Positions 35,481 to 44,692 of a stretch of 64,000 nt of DNA are shown piece after piece; the stretch's first letter is position 1; each line of letters opens with the position of its first letter. Under the pieces are notes generated by a model. It did not search any database. It saw only the letters and a program-made list of their open reading frames with translations, and was not told where the DNA came from. A program made the translations under genes and the position numbers. This DNA is from Sulfurimonas sp. (GTDB lineage: Bacteria > Campylobacterota > Campylobacteria > Campylobacterales > Sulfurimonadaceae). Location: NCBI RefSeq assembly GCF_026988655.1, contig NZ_JALSKT010000014.1, forward strand, positions 1 to 64,000, in the 5' to 3' direction.

Positions 35481-35504
35481 AAAAGAGGGCAAATCGCCCC
35501 CTCT
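35481..35504 (-). terminator. Rho-independent terminator of the small heat-shock operon
   Basis: Read on the minus strand, AGAGGG pairs with CCCTCT (with inner GGC/GCC) and TTTT follows. It lies 19 bp after the stop of the second Hsp20 gene. Confidence 0.75.
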
Positions 35505-35522
35505 AGTATATAAGTTTCAGCA

Positions 35523-35951
35523 CTATTTAATGGAGATGGTTTTTGGTTTCGCACTTTTTGTTTTTTCTAATTCTATATTTAAGCGACCATCCTCAAATTT
35601 TGCACTTATCTTATCACTATCTACCGTATCTGGAAGTATAAACCTTCTTTCAAACTTACCAAATGAGCTCTCACAAACATAATAATCATCACGACTCAGC
35701 TCATTTTTGTAATGTCTCACAGCACTGACAACAAGAACACCATCTTCCACTCTTATGTCAATATCCTCTTTCTTAACGCCAGGGAGATCTACTTCCACAT
35801 GAAAGCTACTGTCATCTTTTTTTGCAAGATTTGACAAAGGTAGATGTGACGCTACATTTTCTAGTGTTTCTTCAAGTTTTTCTACTACAGTGCTCGCACC
35901 TTTTTCGATTTCAGAACCAATATTTTTTACACTTTTAACAATATCCATCAT
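35523..35951 (-). CDS. Small heat-shock protein, Hsp20/alpha-crystallin family
   Basis: 142 aa. The alpha-crystallin domain (about 48-138) shows VEVDLPGVKKEDIDIRVEDG and the FERRFILPDTVD plus ADG-like FEDGRLNIELEK blocks. The I-x-I anchoring motif is present at the very end (KTISIK). The N-terminal 45 residues are amphipathic and differ from the upstream paralogue. It forms oligomers that hold unfolding proteins. It is the second gene of a two-gene operon (7-bp gap) and is followed by a strong terminator. Confidence 0.93.
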   Translation of the reverse strand: MMDIVKSVKNIGSEIEKGASTVVEKLEETLENVASHLPLSNLAKKDDSSFHVEVDLPGVKKEDIDIRVEDGVLVVSAVRHYKNELSRDDYYVCESSFGKFERRFILPDTVDSDKISAKFEDGRLNIELEKTKSAKPKTISIK

Positions 35952-35958
35952 AGCCTCC

Positions 35959-36411
35959 TTATTTAATCTCTACTTTTTTAACTTTATCTATTTTCGCACT
36001 CTCAAGTTTTGGTACAACGACCTCGAGTACACCATCTGCTGATTCAGCATGAATATTTTCAATATCTGCCTCTTCAGGTAAGCTAAATGAGCGAGAAAAT
36101 TTCCCAAAACTACTCTCAGTTTTATAATAATTATCTTTTTTTATCTCTTTTTTCTCTTTACGCTCTCCAGAGATGACAAGTGTTCCATCGACAACCTCAA
36201 TGGAAATATCCTCTTTTTTAACCCCTGGCAAATCCACTTCAATATGGTATGCATATTCACCTTCCCTTGTATTTACTGTAGGTATAAAATCATATTGTGC
36301 AGTAGTTGTTTGCACTCCCCCCATATTGTCCAGCATTGAGTTTAAGAGATCAAAACCTCTTCTAAAATCTTTCATTTGATTATTTGGATTGTATCTTGTT
36401 ACTAACATCAT
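35959..36411 (-). CDS. Small heat-shock protein, Hsp20/alpha-crystallin family
   Basis: 150 aa. The opening RYNPNNQMKDFRRGFDLLNSM is close to the class A Hsp20 (Hsp18/IbpA-like) start. The alpha-crystallin domain at about 50-140 contains VEVDLPGVKKEDISIEVVDG, FSRSFSLPEEAD and ADGVLEVVVPK; it ends KKVEIK with the anchoring motif. First gene of the pair. AAAGGAG lies before the ATG and a perfect TATAAT 28 bp upstream; no CIRCE element is visible, so control by HrcA is not evident. Confidence 0.93.
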   Translation of the reverse strand: MMLVTRYNPNNQMKDFRRGFDLLNSMLDNMGGVQTTTAQYDFIPTVNTREGEYAYHIEVDLPGVKKEDISIEVVDGTLVISGERKEKKEIKKDNYYKTESSFGKFSRSFSLPEEADIENIHAESADGVLEVVVPKLESAKIDKVKKVEIK

Positions 36412-36438
36412 AAACTCCTTTTTTTTATTTACGCTGTA

Positions 36439-36444
36439 ATTATA
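36439..36444 (-). promoter_or_regulatory. -10 box of the small heat-shock operon
   Basis: TATAAT on the minus strand, preceded by a run of T typical of sigma-70 promoters in this phylum. The leader is about 20 nt with AAAGGAG at its end. Confidence 0.55.
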
Positions 36445-36515
36445 AAAAAAAATTTGAACGAGAAATGTTACTTAGGTAGCAAAAGAAGAATATTTAGGGG
36501 ATAAGTTATAAAAAA

Positions 36516-36603
36516 TGGTGGTTTCGGAGAGATTCGAACTCTCGGTGGATTGCTCCACACATCCTTTCCAAGGATGCACCATCGGCCACTCGGACACGAA
36601 ACC
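36516..36603 (-). tRNA. tRNA-Ser (GGA anticodon)
   Basis: Read on the minus strand: acceptor stem GGTTTCG/CGAAACC, D-loop with CCGAGTGGCCGA, anticodon loop TTGGAAA (GGA) on stem GCATCC/GGATGT, a long class II variable arm (TGGAGCAATCCA), T-loop GTTCGAATC. The terminal CCA is encoded. The long variable arm confirms serine identity. Confidence 0.97.
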
Positions 36604-36720
36604 AAATTAAAAACAAAATTATACACCATAATCCTTATATGGGACTTCTATAAGCAAAAACTCAATCAAAGGTTACGTGTGGCACAAATCATTGGCGAGC
36701 TTGCAAGCTTCAGCATAAAG

Positions 36721-37710
36721 TCAAAACTGATACGCATAGATAAAACCTCCAAAGATGTCCCCACGCTTTTGTTGTGTGGCATAGGGAGAGTGTGACTGAT
36801 AAAAAAATGTAAATTTACTGCGCAGATAATAAAGATCAACTCCTGCATAAAAAGCTGCGTTTAGAACTCTTTTACCTGTTTGATAGCCTTGCTTTTTCGC
36901 TTCATCTAAAATATAAGAATATGCCAACAGCTCTGTGCTTAGGCCTAAACTTAGCGAATAGCCTAAATTATGATGCTCATGATTGAGTTTTAAAAGAGAA
37001 GCTTCTTCTTTTAAATATGGATAATGAACATTAAAATTATGTATATAATTCTTTCCAACCCGAATAATAGTGCTTCCAAAAAGATCTGTTACAAAATTTC
37101 CAGCTTGAAACCCGAGATGATTAAACCAGTCCAAATCAAAACCATTTATATTTTTCTTTTGCCAACTAATTTCACCATACCTAAAAAGTAAATTCATTGT
37201 ATAGTGTGTTGTGAGTTGCGTATCCCAGCCTTTTGATTTATGGTTGCCAATCATTTCATGAAAGTTGTTTTGCATGAATTTGGCGCCAGACTCTTCTCCC
37301 ACTACACCACCCTCAACTCTAAACTCTGTAAAACTCTTCTTGTCCCATTCAAAAAGATATATATTCAATGCTAAATACCCGGCATATGGAACATCATCAT
37401 ACTGAGGAGTTTTTATGCTCGTATCTGATGGGGTAATGATAATCTGGCTCAAACTGATACCGGCACTATGTAGTTTAGCACTATTTAATGGTATAAAAGG
37501 GATTTTAGCAACACTGCTATATACAGCACGGCTAAATTTATTTGAGTCCTTGTTCTCTTTGTTTTCTACCGCATCATCTATCCAACTTGCACTAACTCCA
37601 TTTGTAAAATGTTTATCTGTTCCGGCAAAAAAGTCATTATAAAACAAAAAGGAAAATTGATCTGCTTGGAGTGTAATGCTGAGAAAAAAGAGTAAAAATT
37701 TGTATTTCAT
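36721..37710 (-). CDS. LpxR-like lipid A 3'-O-deacylase (DUF2219)
   Basis: 329 aa, with a signal peptide of about 16 residues and an outer-membrane barrel. Family marks: YNDFFAGTDKHFTNGVSASW near the mature N-terminus (active-site Asn-Asp and Ser) and QNNFHEMIGNHKSKGWDTQL holding the catalytic His; PYAGYLALN is also conserved. LpxR removes the 3'-acyloxyacyl group of lipid A at the cell surface in Salmonella and Helicobacter. The gene is monocistronic; a TAGAAT box ends 6 nt before the ATG without a ribosome-binding site. The C-terminal residue is Phe, as expected for an outer-membrane protein. Confidence 0.88.
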   Translation of the reverse strand: MKYKFLLFFLSITLQADQFSFLFYNDFFAGTDKHFTNGVSASWIDDAVENKENKDSNKFSRAVYSSVAKIPFIPLNSAKLHSAGISLSQIIITPSDTSIKTPQYDDVPYAGYLALNIYLFEWDKKSFTEFRVEGGVVGEESGAKFMQNNFHEMIGNHKSKGWDTQLTTHYTMNLLFRYGEISWQKKNINGFDLDWFNHLGFQAGNFVTDLFGSTIIRVGKNYIHNFNVHYPYLKEEASLLKLNHEHHNLGYSLSLGLSTELLAYSYILDEAKKQGYQTGKRVLNAAFYAGVDLYYLRSKFTFFYQSHSPYATQQKRGDIFGGFIYAYQF

Positions 37711-37716
37711 ACTTAA

Positions 37717-37722
37717 ATTCTA
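37717..37722 (-). promoter_or_regulatory. -10 box for a leaderless lpxR-like mRNA
   Basis: TAGAAT on the minus strand ends 6 nt before the ATG (first base 37710). AAAGAG lies further upstream, too far to act as ribosome-binding site. Confidence 0.35.
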
Positions 37723-37872
37723 CTCTTTTTGTATATTTTGTGCAAGTAAGAATATTTGTTATATATATCTAATTGTATTATGTTACAATCCATATGACAG
37801 CGAAGAAAAGTAAGCTGATTGTTGAAGAAGCTTGAAGTTTATCTTAGTCAATTAATCATAGGTGAGATGAAA

Positions 37873-38466
37873 ATGCAATATTATCCACACATATTAGCAG
37901 TATTGTTTTTTATATTTTTTGTGCTCTTGGGTATAAATCCTGTTGATAGAAGTGTCTGGATTATCGAAGTCATTCCAGTTGTGGCTGTCTATCTCTTTCT
38001 TCTTGCTACATACAAGAGATTTAGATTTAGTAATCTTTCCTATACTCTGATGGCTGTCTGGCTATTTTGGCATACCGTTGGCGGTCATTATACATTTGCA
38101 AATGTTCCTTTTGATTTTATAACAAACTTATTTGATTTTCAACGCAATAACTTCGATAGAGTTGGTCACCTTTCAGTTGGATTTTATGCTTATCCTATGG
38201 CCGAATTTCTAACAAGAAAAAAGTATGCAAATGCCATTCTAGCATCACTCTTTGGTCTCTTTTTTATCATGAGTATCGCTGCTGGATATGAGATAGTAGA
38301 GTGGGCATATGCTGTCATAGATGGTGGAAATACCGGCATAGAGTTTTTAGGTTCGCAGGGTGATATATGGGATGCTCAAAAAGATATGCTAGGGGATACG
38401 ATAGGTGCTATAATGGCGTTAGTACTCTTTTGGTTTATTCGACCTGATACAAAAATTTTTCAATAA
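37873..38466 (+). CDS. DUF2238 (YjdF-like) membrane protein
   Basis: 197 aa from the ATG at 37873, which has AGGTGAG 6 nt upstream; the frame is open from a TTG at 37819 and there is another ATG at 37867. About six membrane helices. Conserved DUF2238 features: FWHTVGGHYTFA, DRVGHLSVGFYAYPMAE, YEIVEWAYAV and QGDIWDAQKDMLGDTIGA, with His, Asp and Glu residues in membrane-edge motifs. Function is unknown. It is followed after 15 bp by an AI-2E-family gene and probably co-transcribed. Confidence 0.82.
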   Translation: MQYYPHILAVLFFIFFVLLGINPVDRSVWIIEVIPVVAVYLFLLATYKRFRFSNLSYTLMAVWLFWHTVGGHYTFANVPFDFITNLFDFQRNNFDRVGHLSVGFYAYPMAEFLTRKKYANAILASLFGLFFIMSIAAGYEIVEWAYAVIDGGNTGIEFLGSQGDIWDAQKDMLGDTIGAIMALVLFWFIRPDTKIFQ

Positions 38467-38481
38467 AATAGGAATTTAATA

Positions 38482-39480
38482 ATGAAAAACAACATAGTTG
38501 CAATACTTGCCTTTATTGTTATTATCATAGCTGGGCTCAAGCTTGCTAGTGGTGTTGTTGTTCCATTGTTAATGGCAGTTTTTTTGTTTATTATCTTTAA
38601 TCCACTCCTGATAAAATTACATAAATTTGGAGTGCCAAATGTCATTGCATCTCTCATTGTTTTTTTACTAATAGCCCTGCTCTTTCTTCTGCTCGGTACA
38701 TTTTTAAATAACTTTAGTAATGAAATGATGCAAAATATCAGTACATATCAAGAAAAGTTTCGTCAAATCTCCCCACAAATCGCCCTTTATTTTCAAGAGC
38801 GTGGTGTTGACCTGCAGTGGGACAGCATCATGAGTTTCATAGAACCAGTGAAGGTCATAGGCTATATAAGTGTAATTTTTAAAAGTATGGGAAATATTCT
38901 TGTGAGTGTTCTTTTAACATTACTTTTAGTGATGTTTTTGCTACTAGAGAGAGCTTCCATCACTGAAAAAGCACTCTATTTTGCACAGACGCAGCAAAGA
39001 AAAGAGAAACTCACTCTTTTTATCAAAAATATCAATAGATATTTTGTAATCAAAACCTTTACATCATTACTAACAGGTTTATCGATATGGATAGTCTTAG
39101 AGTACTTCCATCTTCAATACGCACTCTTTTTTGGCGTTCTTGCATTTTTACTCAACTTCATCCCTAGTATAGGTTCTATACTTGCTGCGTTTCCTGCTCT
39201 TTTTGTTGCAATATTACAATTAGATATCATAGATGCAAGCATCATTGCACTTTTTTATCTCCTCATCAATAATCTCATTAGTAATTTTCTTGAACCAAGG
39301 ATTATGGGAGAAGATTTGGGACTCTCAACTTTTATTGTTTTTTTATCTATGGTTGTATGGGGCTGGATTTTTGGTCCTATTGGTATGTTTCTAGCAGTTC
39401 CATTGACTATCACTATAAAAATAATCACACAAGACTCCAAAGAGTATAGTTGGATTTCCCTTATCTTGCAAAATAAGTAA
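38482..39480 (+). CDS. AI-2E family transporter (PerM/TqsA-like)
   Basis: 332 aa, about eight membrane helices: two pairs at the N-terminus (about 1-75), a periplasmic or cytoplasmic helical segment (about 80-140), then a C-terminal group with the family motif FLNFIPSIGSILAAFPALFVA (shortened here) and NFLEPRIMGEDLGLSTFIV. Members export autoinducer-2 or act as Na+/H+ antiporters; which applies here cannot be told. It ends inside the left arm of a strong bidirectional terminator. Confidence 0.85.
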   Translation: MKNNIVAILAFIVIIIAGLKLASGVVVPLLMAVFLFIIFNPLLIKLHKFGVPNVIASLIVFLLIALLFLLLGTFLNNFSNEMMQNISTYQEKFRQISPQIALYFQERGVDLQWDSIMSFIEPVKVIGYISVIFKSMGNILVSVLLTLLLVMFLLLERASITEKALYFAQTQQRKEKLTLFIKNINRYFVIKTFTSLLTGLSIWIVLEYFHLQYALFFGVLAFLLNFIPSIGSILAAFPALFVAILQLDIIDASIIALFYLLINNLISNFLEPRIMGEDLGLSTFIVFLSMVVWGWIFGPIGMFLAVPLTITIKIITQDSKEYSWISLILQNK

Positions 39481-39526
39481 GAGACCATAAATAGTTTCCA
39501 AGTCAATTATTTATGGTCTCTTACTT
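39475..39526. terminator. Strong bidirectional terminator
   Basis: The arms 39475-39493 and 39508-39526 are perfect 19-bp reverse complements around a 14-nt loop, with A and T runs on the outer flanks. It separates the convergent AI-2E and cobC genes and includes the stop codons of both. Confidence 0.9.
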
Positions 39527-40088
39527 AAGATACGAACTTAAAAGTCTGTAACTCTGTGTCATAAACTACATATGAAGCGTAGGGAACGTCCAAACTAAAG
39601 GCATCTACAAGCGATAACTCTTGGACTATACCCATCAAAACCCGAATAACACCCGCATGTGTCACAACTAAAACATTCACTGCGTTTAGCCTTGGCAAAT
39701 ACTCTAAAAAGAACGTTCTCACTCTTTGGATGTACTCTGCATAAGGCTCTCCATCAAGAGCATCTATCCACTGTTCAAACTCTTGGTACTCTATCTCTCC
39801 CTCGGCGATGATCTCATCAAAACTCATCCCTTCATGTTTTCCCCATGATTTTTCTCTAAGTTTTTGTGTATAGATTGCTTGTGAGACTTGAGCAAAAGGT
39901 TGTAGTGTCTCTTTTGCACGCAGTAAATCTGAACAAAACACAGCATCAAAGAGCTGCGTTTGAAAATGCTTTGCAAGTGTTTTTGCCTGCTCTTGCCCTT
40001 TTTTTGAAAGCCCAATATCTATGTGCCCGTTGTATCTTTTGTGATACGCTTCTTCAACTTCCGTATGACGAACAAGTGTTATCTTCAC
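39525..40088 (-). CDS. cobC: Alpha-ribazole phosphatase-like histidine phosphatase CobC
   Basis: 187 aa. Histidine-phosphatase core: LVRHTEVEEAYHKRYNG with the RHT catalytic His (residue 8), a second His in VVTHAGVIRV, and EKSWGKHEGMSFDE in between. Placement after cobS and cobU, with a 4-nt overlap to cobS, supports the alpha-ribazole-5'-phosphate phosphatase role in cobalamin nucleotide-loop assembly rather than a general phosphoglycerate mutase. It is the last gene of cobU-cobS-cobC. Confidence 0.88.
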   Translation of the reverse strand: MKITLVRHTEVEEAYHKRYNGHIDIGLSKKGQEQAKTLAKHFQTQLFDAVFCSDLLRAKETLQPFAQVSQAIYTQKLREKSWGKHEGMSFDEIIAEGEIEYQEFEQWIDALDGEPYAEYIQRVRTFFLEYLPRLNAVNVLVVTHAGVIRVLMGIVQELSLVDAFSLDVPYASYVVYDTELQTFKFVS

Positions 40089-40810
40089 ACCAAACCTACA
40101 ATGACACAGTTAAGCAAGATAAGCTCTATAAGCTCGATAGAAAATCCATAAATATCTCCAGTAAAACCACCATATCTTTTTATAAAAAACTGTTTGATAA
40201 CAAACATACAGACAAAGGCAATAAGGAGTAAAAACCATGATTGGAACAGCATAACAAACACTAACGAATAAGCAAACGCAGTAAAAAGTTGTGTTTTTGT
40301 AAACTCCTCTTTTGCTAGCGTACTCATCCCATTTGGTGAGACATAAGGATAAAGATAGATATCAAACACAACAACCAAACGTGATAAGAGTAAAATAATA
40401 GGCAAAAGATAAAAAGCGTCAAACGCAGCTAAAGAAGAGGCTTTAAGGAGTAAAAAAACACCGCCAAAAGTCATGCCCATGCCACCATTATGAGGATCTT
40501 TCATCACTTCTAAAGCACGTGATTTGTCTACAAAAAGACCATCAACCGTATCACTTAAACCATCTAAATGTAATGCACCTGTAAGTAAAACCCACAAAGC
40601 AAAGATAATAACACCAAGATGAAATGCAGGGAAATATAGCAGGCTTAAAAGGTAAACGCAGTAAAGTACGCCACCTAAGAAAAAACCAACAAGCGGATAA
40701 AACATCACGGCATAACCATTGATACCCTTATAAAAATCATGGACTTTAAAAAAAGGTAAGATACTCAGCATCGAAACAGCTAGTGCGAAACCTTTAAATA
40801 TTTTACTCAT
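40085..40810 (-). CDS. cobS: Adenosylcobinamide-GDP ribazoletransferase CobS
   Basis: 241 aa integral membrane protein with about six helices. Signature LTGALHLDGLSDTVDGLF (Asp-rich metal site, about 80-97) and HNGGMGMTFGGVFLL. It joins alpha-ribazole (phosphate) to adenosylcobinamide-GDP at the membrane. It overlaps cobU by 4 nt and cobC by 4 nt, so the three are one tightly coupled operon. Confidence 0.93.
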   Translation of the reverse strand: MSKIFKGFALAVSMLSILPFFKVHDFYKGINGYAVMFYPLVGFFLGGVLYCVYLLSLLYFPAFHLGVIIFALWVLLTGALHLDGLSDTVDGLFVDKSRALEVMKDPHNGGMGMTFGGVFLLLKASSLAAFDAFYLLPIILLLSRLVVVFDIYLYPYVSPNGMSTLAKEEFTKTQLFTAFAYSLVFVMLFQSWFLLLIAFVCMFVIKQFFIKRYGGFTGDIYGFSIELIELILLNCVIVGLV

Positions 40811-41301
40811 TTGATTTTTGTACTCATACCAGCTATAACATGATAAACCTCATCACATTGACTTGCTACAAATTGTGACAATCTTCCGCTAATATCTACA
40901 AACTCTCTTGCTAGTTTATTTTCAGGAATGATGCCACAACCTACATCATTAAGGACAAAAACGATGTCTTGTTCAAGCTGCAAAACAGAAGCAAGTTCAG
41001 CTTCCATTTCATCAAAACTCTTTTCATAGTAGAGCATATTGTTTATCCACATACTCAAACACTCCACAAGAACAGCACCTTTTTGTAAGGCTATTTTTTC
41101 TTTGAGATACAGCGCTTCTTCTACTGTTATAAAGTTTTCTTCCCGCATCTTTTTATGTGCATCGATCTTCTGGGCCATCTCTTCATCTATAAACTCTGTT
41201 GTTGCAAGATAGACTGGTTTTGTTTGTGAGATACTGCGTATATATGCTTCGGCCAAGCGAGACTTTCCACTCTTTATGCCACCTATAAATAATGTTTTCA
41301 T
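40807..41301 (-). CDS. cobU: Adenosylcobinamide kinase/guanylyltransferase CobU
   Basis: 164 aa. P-loop GGIKSGKSRLAEA at residues 7-19; YLATTEFIDEEMAQKIDAHK includes the His that takes the GMP; VFVLNDVGCGIIPEN is the conserved C-terminal block (usually NEVGxGIVP). It phosphorylates adenosylcobinamide and converts it to the GDP form. First gene of cobU-cobS-cobC; the promoter -10 ends 6 nt before the ATG and no cobalamin riboswitch fits in the 56-bp gap. Confidence 0.93.
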   Translation of the reverse strand: MKTLFIGGIKSGKSRLAEAYIRSISQTKPVYLATTEFIDEEMAQKIDAHKKMREENFITVEEALYLKEKIALQKGAVLVECLSMWINNMLYYEKSFDEMEAELASVLQLEQDIVFVLNDVGCGIIPENKLAREFVDISGRLSQFVASQCDEVYHVIAGMSTKIK

Positions 41302-41307
41302 TTTTTG

Positions 41308-41313
41308 ATTATA
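41308..41313 (-). promoter_or_regulatory. -10 box for a leaderless cobUSC mRNA
   Basis: TATAAT on the minus strand ends 6 nt before the ATG (first base 41301); no Shine-Dalgarno. Confidence 0.5.
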
Positions 41314-41366
41314 TCCATTTTAATATTATTTCGATATTATAATAAAAAACAATAAGGATGTGTGTG

Positions 41367-43292
41367 ATGTTAAGTATTTCTACCTTTTTACAACTGCTAA
41401 AAGAGTCTTTTCGTGACCTTTTACCAATCGTTCTTGTCATTATGTTCTTCCAGCTTGCTATCATACAAACCGTTCCACCAAATTGGCTTAGTACTGCCAT
41501 CGGTTTAGCCATCGTTGGTGTCGGATTAGCTGTGTTTTTACTTGGTCTTGAGGTTGGGATTTTCCCTGTTGGAGAGGGATTGGCAAGTGAGTTTGCTCAC
41601 AAAGGCTCGACCTTTTGGATTCTTATATTTGGCTTTATGATAGGCTTTGGTACCACCATCGCTGAGCCTGCGCTTATCGTCATTGCCGATAAAGCAGCTG
41701 CTATTAGTGCGGGTCGCATTGATGCCACAATCCTGAGAAGTGTTGTTGCATTTAGTGTTGGCTTTGCCATTGTTTTGGGTGTTTGGCGTATCATCAAAGG
41801 GCATCCCATCCACTACTACATCATCACAGGATATGTACTAGTTGTCTCAGCTACTGCGTTTGCACCGCGTGAAATTGTAGGACTGGCTTATGATCTTGGT
41901 GGTGTGACAACCTCTACCGTCACCGTTCCTCTTGTAGCGGCTTTAGGCATTGGGCTTGCATCCACCATCAAAGGAAGAAACCCTGTCCTCGATGGTTTTG
42001 GGCTGATTGCTTTTGCTTCACTGACCCCTATGATATTTGTTCAGTTTTACGGGATTGCTGTGTATCAACTTTTTGATGCTAGTAGCGCTACTGTACTTCC
42101 TCCTATTGTAGAGAAGATAGAAACTGTACACCTAGATTTTAGTTTTGTTGCTATCTTAGAAGGTTTAGCTGGCGTTGTCACAGATGTACTTCCTATCCTT
42201 GGCGTTATCTTCTTTTTTCAGTATGCAATTCTAAAAAAACCTATCGAGAATCTTAAAAATGTTCTTATTGGGTTTGGTCTTGTCATCTTAGGTCTTGATG
42301 CTTTTATCGTTGGTCTTGAGATGGGACTTTTCTCCGTTGGTGAGACAATGGCGTTTGAGCTCACACGCTATGACAACAACCTTATCATCTACTCATTTGG
42401 CTTTTTTATTGGTTTTTCTACAACTATGGCTGAACCAGCACTCACGGCTATCGCCAGAAAAGCAAAAGAGATAAGTGATGGCAAGATAAATGACTTTGTT
42501 TTACGTCTGTTTGTTGCTTTGGGCGTTGCTATTGGGATTGCCCTTGGTTCTTACAGAATTGTCTCAGGTGGTGAGATAGTGTACTACATCATTGCTGGGT
42601 ATCTTTTTGTTATTGTATTGACATTTTTAGCACCAAAGTACATTATTCCCATCGCTTATGACAGTGGTGGGGTTACTACTTCAACCGTTACAGTCCCTCT
42701 CGTAGCGGCACTTGGGCTTGGTCTTGCGACAAATATTGAGGGGCGTGACCCACTTATAGATGGTTTTGGTCTTATCGCTTTTGCTTCTTTATTTCCTATG
42801 CTGACCGTTATGCTTTATGGCGTCATCACAGAAAAAATAGGAGTAAAAGGAGAGAAGGAAAAAGAAGAAATCCATCTTGATGAACTCCGTCATGCACTTG
42901 AAGATGCAAACAACATGGAACTCTCAACCGTAAATGTAGAGGGCACAAACTCACGTCACTCTTACCTTATGAGCTTTTCTGCTGTGCATGTCATAGTCCC
43001 AAAAGACAAACAAGAAGAGGCATTTAAAGCTGCGCGTGAAGCAGGAGTAAGAGGGGTAACTATCATGAGTGCTCACGGAATGGGATTAGAGCATATGGAG
43101 AACTTTTACAACCGTCTCAATGCAGAGGATACGGACGCAAATTTAATGTTTATCACACAAACAAAAAATGTGGACAAAATTATCAGAACAATTATCGACA
43201 AACTCGATATCACTGGAGAGGGTCGCGGGCTTACTTTTGCCTATCCAGTTTCGCACATAAAAGGATTACGATTAAAACTCGATGATTTATAA
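41367..43292 (+). CDS. DUF1538 tandem membrane protein with C-terminal PII-like domain
   Basis: 641 aa from the ATG at 41367, preferred over 41358 because AAGGA is 8 nt upstream. Two homologous membrane halves (about 1-235 and 255-475) each contain a Glu-containing TM start ([12 protein letters not shown] and [12 protein letters not shown]), [11 protein letters not shown] or [11 protein letters not shown], and the repeated [20 protein letters not shown]. After a charged linker (about 490-520) comes a PII-like domain: [30 protein letters not shown], and [22 protein letters not shown]1538 has no settled function; the layout suggests a two-fold pseudo-symmetric transporter gated by its own PII-like sensor. 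Confidence 0.85.
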   Translation: MLSISTFLQLLKESFRDLLPIVLVIMFFQLAIIQTVPPNWLSTAIGLAIVGVGLAVFLLGLEVGIFPVGEGLASEFAHKGSTFWILIFGFMIGFGTTIAEPALIVIADKAAAISAGRIDATILRSVVAFSVGFAIVLGVWRIIKGHPIHYYIITGYVLVVSATAFAPREIVGLAYDLGGVTTSTVTVPLVAALGIGLASTIKGRNPVLDGFGLIAFASLTPMIFVQFYGIAVYQLFDASSATVLPPIVEKIETVHLDFSFVAILEGLAGVVTDVLPILGVIFFFQYAILKKPIENLKNVLIGFGLVILGLDAFIVGLEMGLFSVGETMAFELTRYDNNLIIYSFGFFIGFSTTMAEPALTAIARKAKEISDGKINDFVLRLFVALGVAIGIALGSYRIVSGGEIVYYIIAGYLFVIVLTFLAPKYIIPIAYDSGGVTTSTVTVPLVAALGLGLATNIEGRDPLIDGFGLIAFASLFPMLTVMLYGVITEKIGVKGEKEKEEIHLDELRHALEDANNMELSTVNVEGTNSRHSYLMSFSAVHVIVPKDKQEEAFKAAREAGVRGVTIMSAHGMGLEHMENFYNRLNAEDTDANLMFITQTKNVDKIIRTIIDKLDITGEGRGLTFAYPVSHIKGLRLKLDDL

Positions 43293-43303
43293 AAGGGGAA
43301 TTA

Positions 43304-44671
43304 CTATTTTTTCTTCTTTCTAAATCTCTTTTTAAACTTATCAATTTTATTCATTTCATACTCTTCAAGAGAAATATCTATATTTTCAATCTCTTCTCCT
43401 ATCTTAACACTTAACATCTCAGACTTTCGCATCGCTAAAATTTGAGATGAGAAGATGCTTCTATGCCCTGAAATCAAAAAACTAATAACTGCTGCTAAAG
43501 CTGCATAATGTGCGATGTCTATTCCAAAAAGCTCAACTGCCATAATCGTAGACGCTATAGGCGTGTTTGTAGTAGCTGAGACGACACTCACAAAGCCAAG
43601 AGCGGCAAAAAGTGTTATATGTTCTGGAGAGACAATAGAGCCAAAAAAATGCCCACTTGTTGCACCAATGTAAAAAATAGGAGTAATAATGCCTCCACTT
43701 CCACCTGAAGCCAAAGAGAGTGATGTAAATACAGTTTTAAGTATAAAAGTATACCAATGAATATCTTCTCCCATTAATGGATTTGGGTTAAGTGCATTTG
43801 CAATGGTATCTAAGCCAAGACCAATGTATTGTTCACCAAAAACAAGCGTTAAAACAACAATAATACTTCCACCCACAAAAGCTTTAAGGTAAATATTAAA
43901 TTTAAGTTTTTTCACATAACTATGAGAGTGAGATACAGAAGTAATGACAAAATCAGATATAAAACCAAAAAATAATCCAGCGAGAACCACCTTCATAATA
44001 AGCTCTAAATCAAGTGAAACATCTTGAAAAAAATGAAGATCATAGTAGGTGTATTCTATTCCTAAAAATTGTGCAGTAGTAAACGCAGCAAAACCAGCGA
44101 TAAAAGAAGGCAGTAAAACATCATACATTATTACACCAACGATAAGCACTTCAACACCAAAAATTGCACCCGCGATTGGTGTTCCAAAAACAGTTGCAAA
44201 ACCTGCACTAATTCCACAGATGACAAGCTTTTTTCTGTCTTGTTTACGAAATTTTAATAGTGTTGAAACAAAAGATGCCATCCCAGCACCTATCTGTGCT
44301 CCTGGACCTTCTTTCCCCACTGAAGCACCAGCAAAAATACTTAAAACCGTTGTTACTAATTTAACAGGAATAACAGAAATATCTATTTTCCCATCTGATT
44401 TATGTATAGCTGAAATAACTTTCTCTGTTCCGTGTCCTTCAGCTGTAGGTGCAAATATTTTCACCAGCCACACAGTTAATACAAGAGCAAAAGGAAGGAG
44501 ATAATAATAATTAAAAGGTAATAAAGCGCGTGAATTTTCACTATATGCAAGAATATTTAAAAAACCTGTTACAGTAGCACCAACAAGTATCCCCACCATC
44601 GAAGATAAAAATACCCATTTTGCAACACTAAAGAAAATAGCTGTTTGCTCAGTAAAATGCTTTTGTATCAT
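43304..44671 (-). CDS. CLC-family chloride channel/transporter
   Basis: 455 aa, about 12-14 membrane helices. Selectivity motifs: GHGTEKVI in place of GSGIP, GKEGPGAQIGAG with the gating Glu, and GGSGGIITPIFYIGA for the GxFxP region. The gating Glu argues for an H+/Cl- exchanger rather than an open channel. It lacks the CBS domains of larger relatives. It is separated by 21 bp from the upstream coiled-coil HTH gene and may be its downstream operon member. Confidence 0.9.
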   Translation of the reverse strand: MIQKHFTEQTAIFFSVAKWVFLSSMVGILVGATVTGFLNILAYSENSRALLPFNYYYLLPFALVLTVWLVKIFAPTAEGHGTEKVISAIHKSDGKIDISVIPVKLVTTVLSIFAGASVGKEGPGAQIGAGMASFVSTLLKFRKQDRKKLVICGISAGFATVFGTPIAGAIFGVEVLIVGVIMYDVLLPSFIAGFAAFTTAQFLGIEYTYYDLHFFQDVSLDLELIMKVVLAGLFFGFISDFVITSVSHSHSYVKKLKFNIYLKAFVGGSIIVVLTLVFGEQYIGLGLDTIANALNPNPLMGEDIHWYTFILKTVFTSLSLASGGSGGIITPIFYIGATSGHFFGSIVSPEHITLFAALGFVSVVSATTNTPIASTIMAVELFGIDIAHYAALAAVISFLISGHRSIFSSQILAMRKSEMLSVKIGEEIENIDISLEEYEMNKIDKFKKRFRKKKK

Positions 44672-44692
44672 AGTGCTTCTTTTAAAAGTAGT

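Noticed and set aside
36412-36515. CIRCE (HrcA) element upstream of the small heat-shock operon
   Set aside because: No TTAGCACTC-N9-GAGTGCTAA-like inverted repeat is present; only a sigma-70 promoter and ribosome-binding site are seen.
41302-41366. Cobalamin riboswitch before cobU or cobQ
   Set aside because: The gaps (56-65 bp and 17 bp) are too short and no B12-box is visible.
44049-44504. 151-codon plus-strand frame inside the CLC gene
   Set aside because: Antisense to conserved membrane helices including the GKEGP motif; no independent support.
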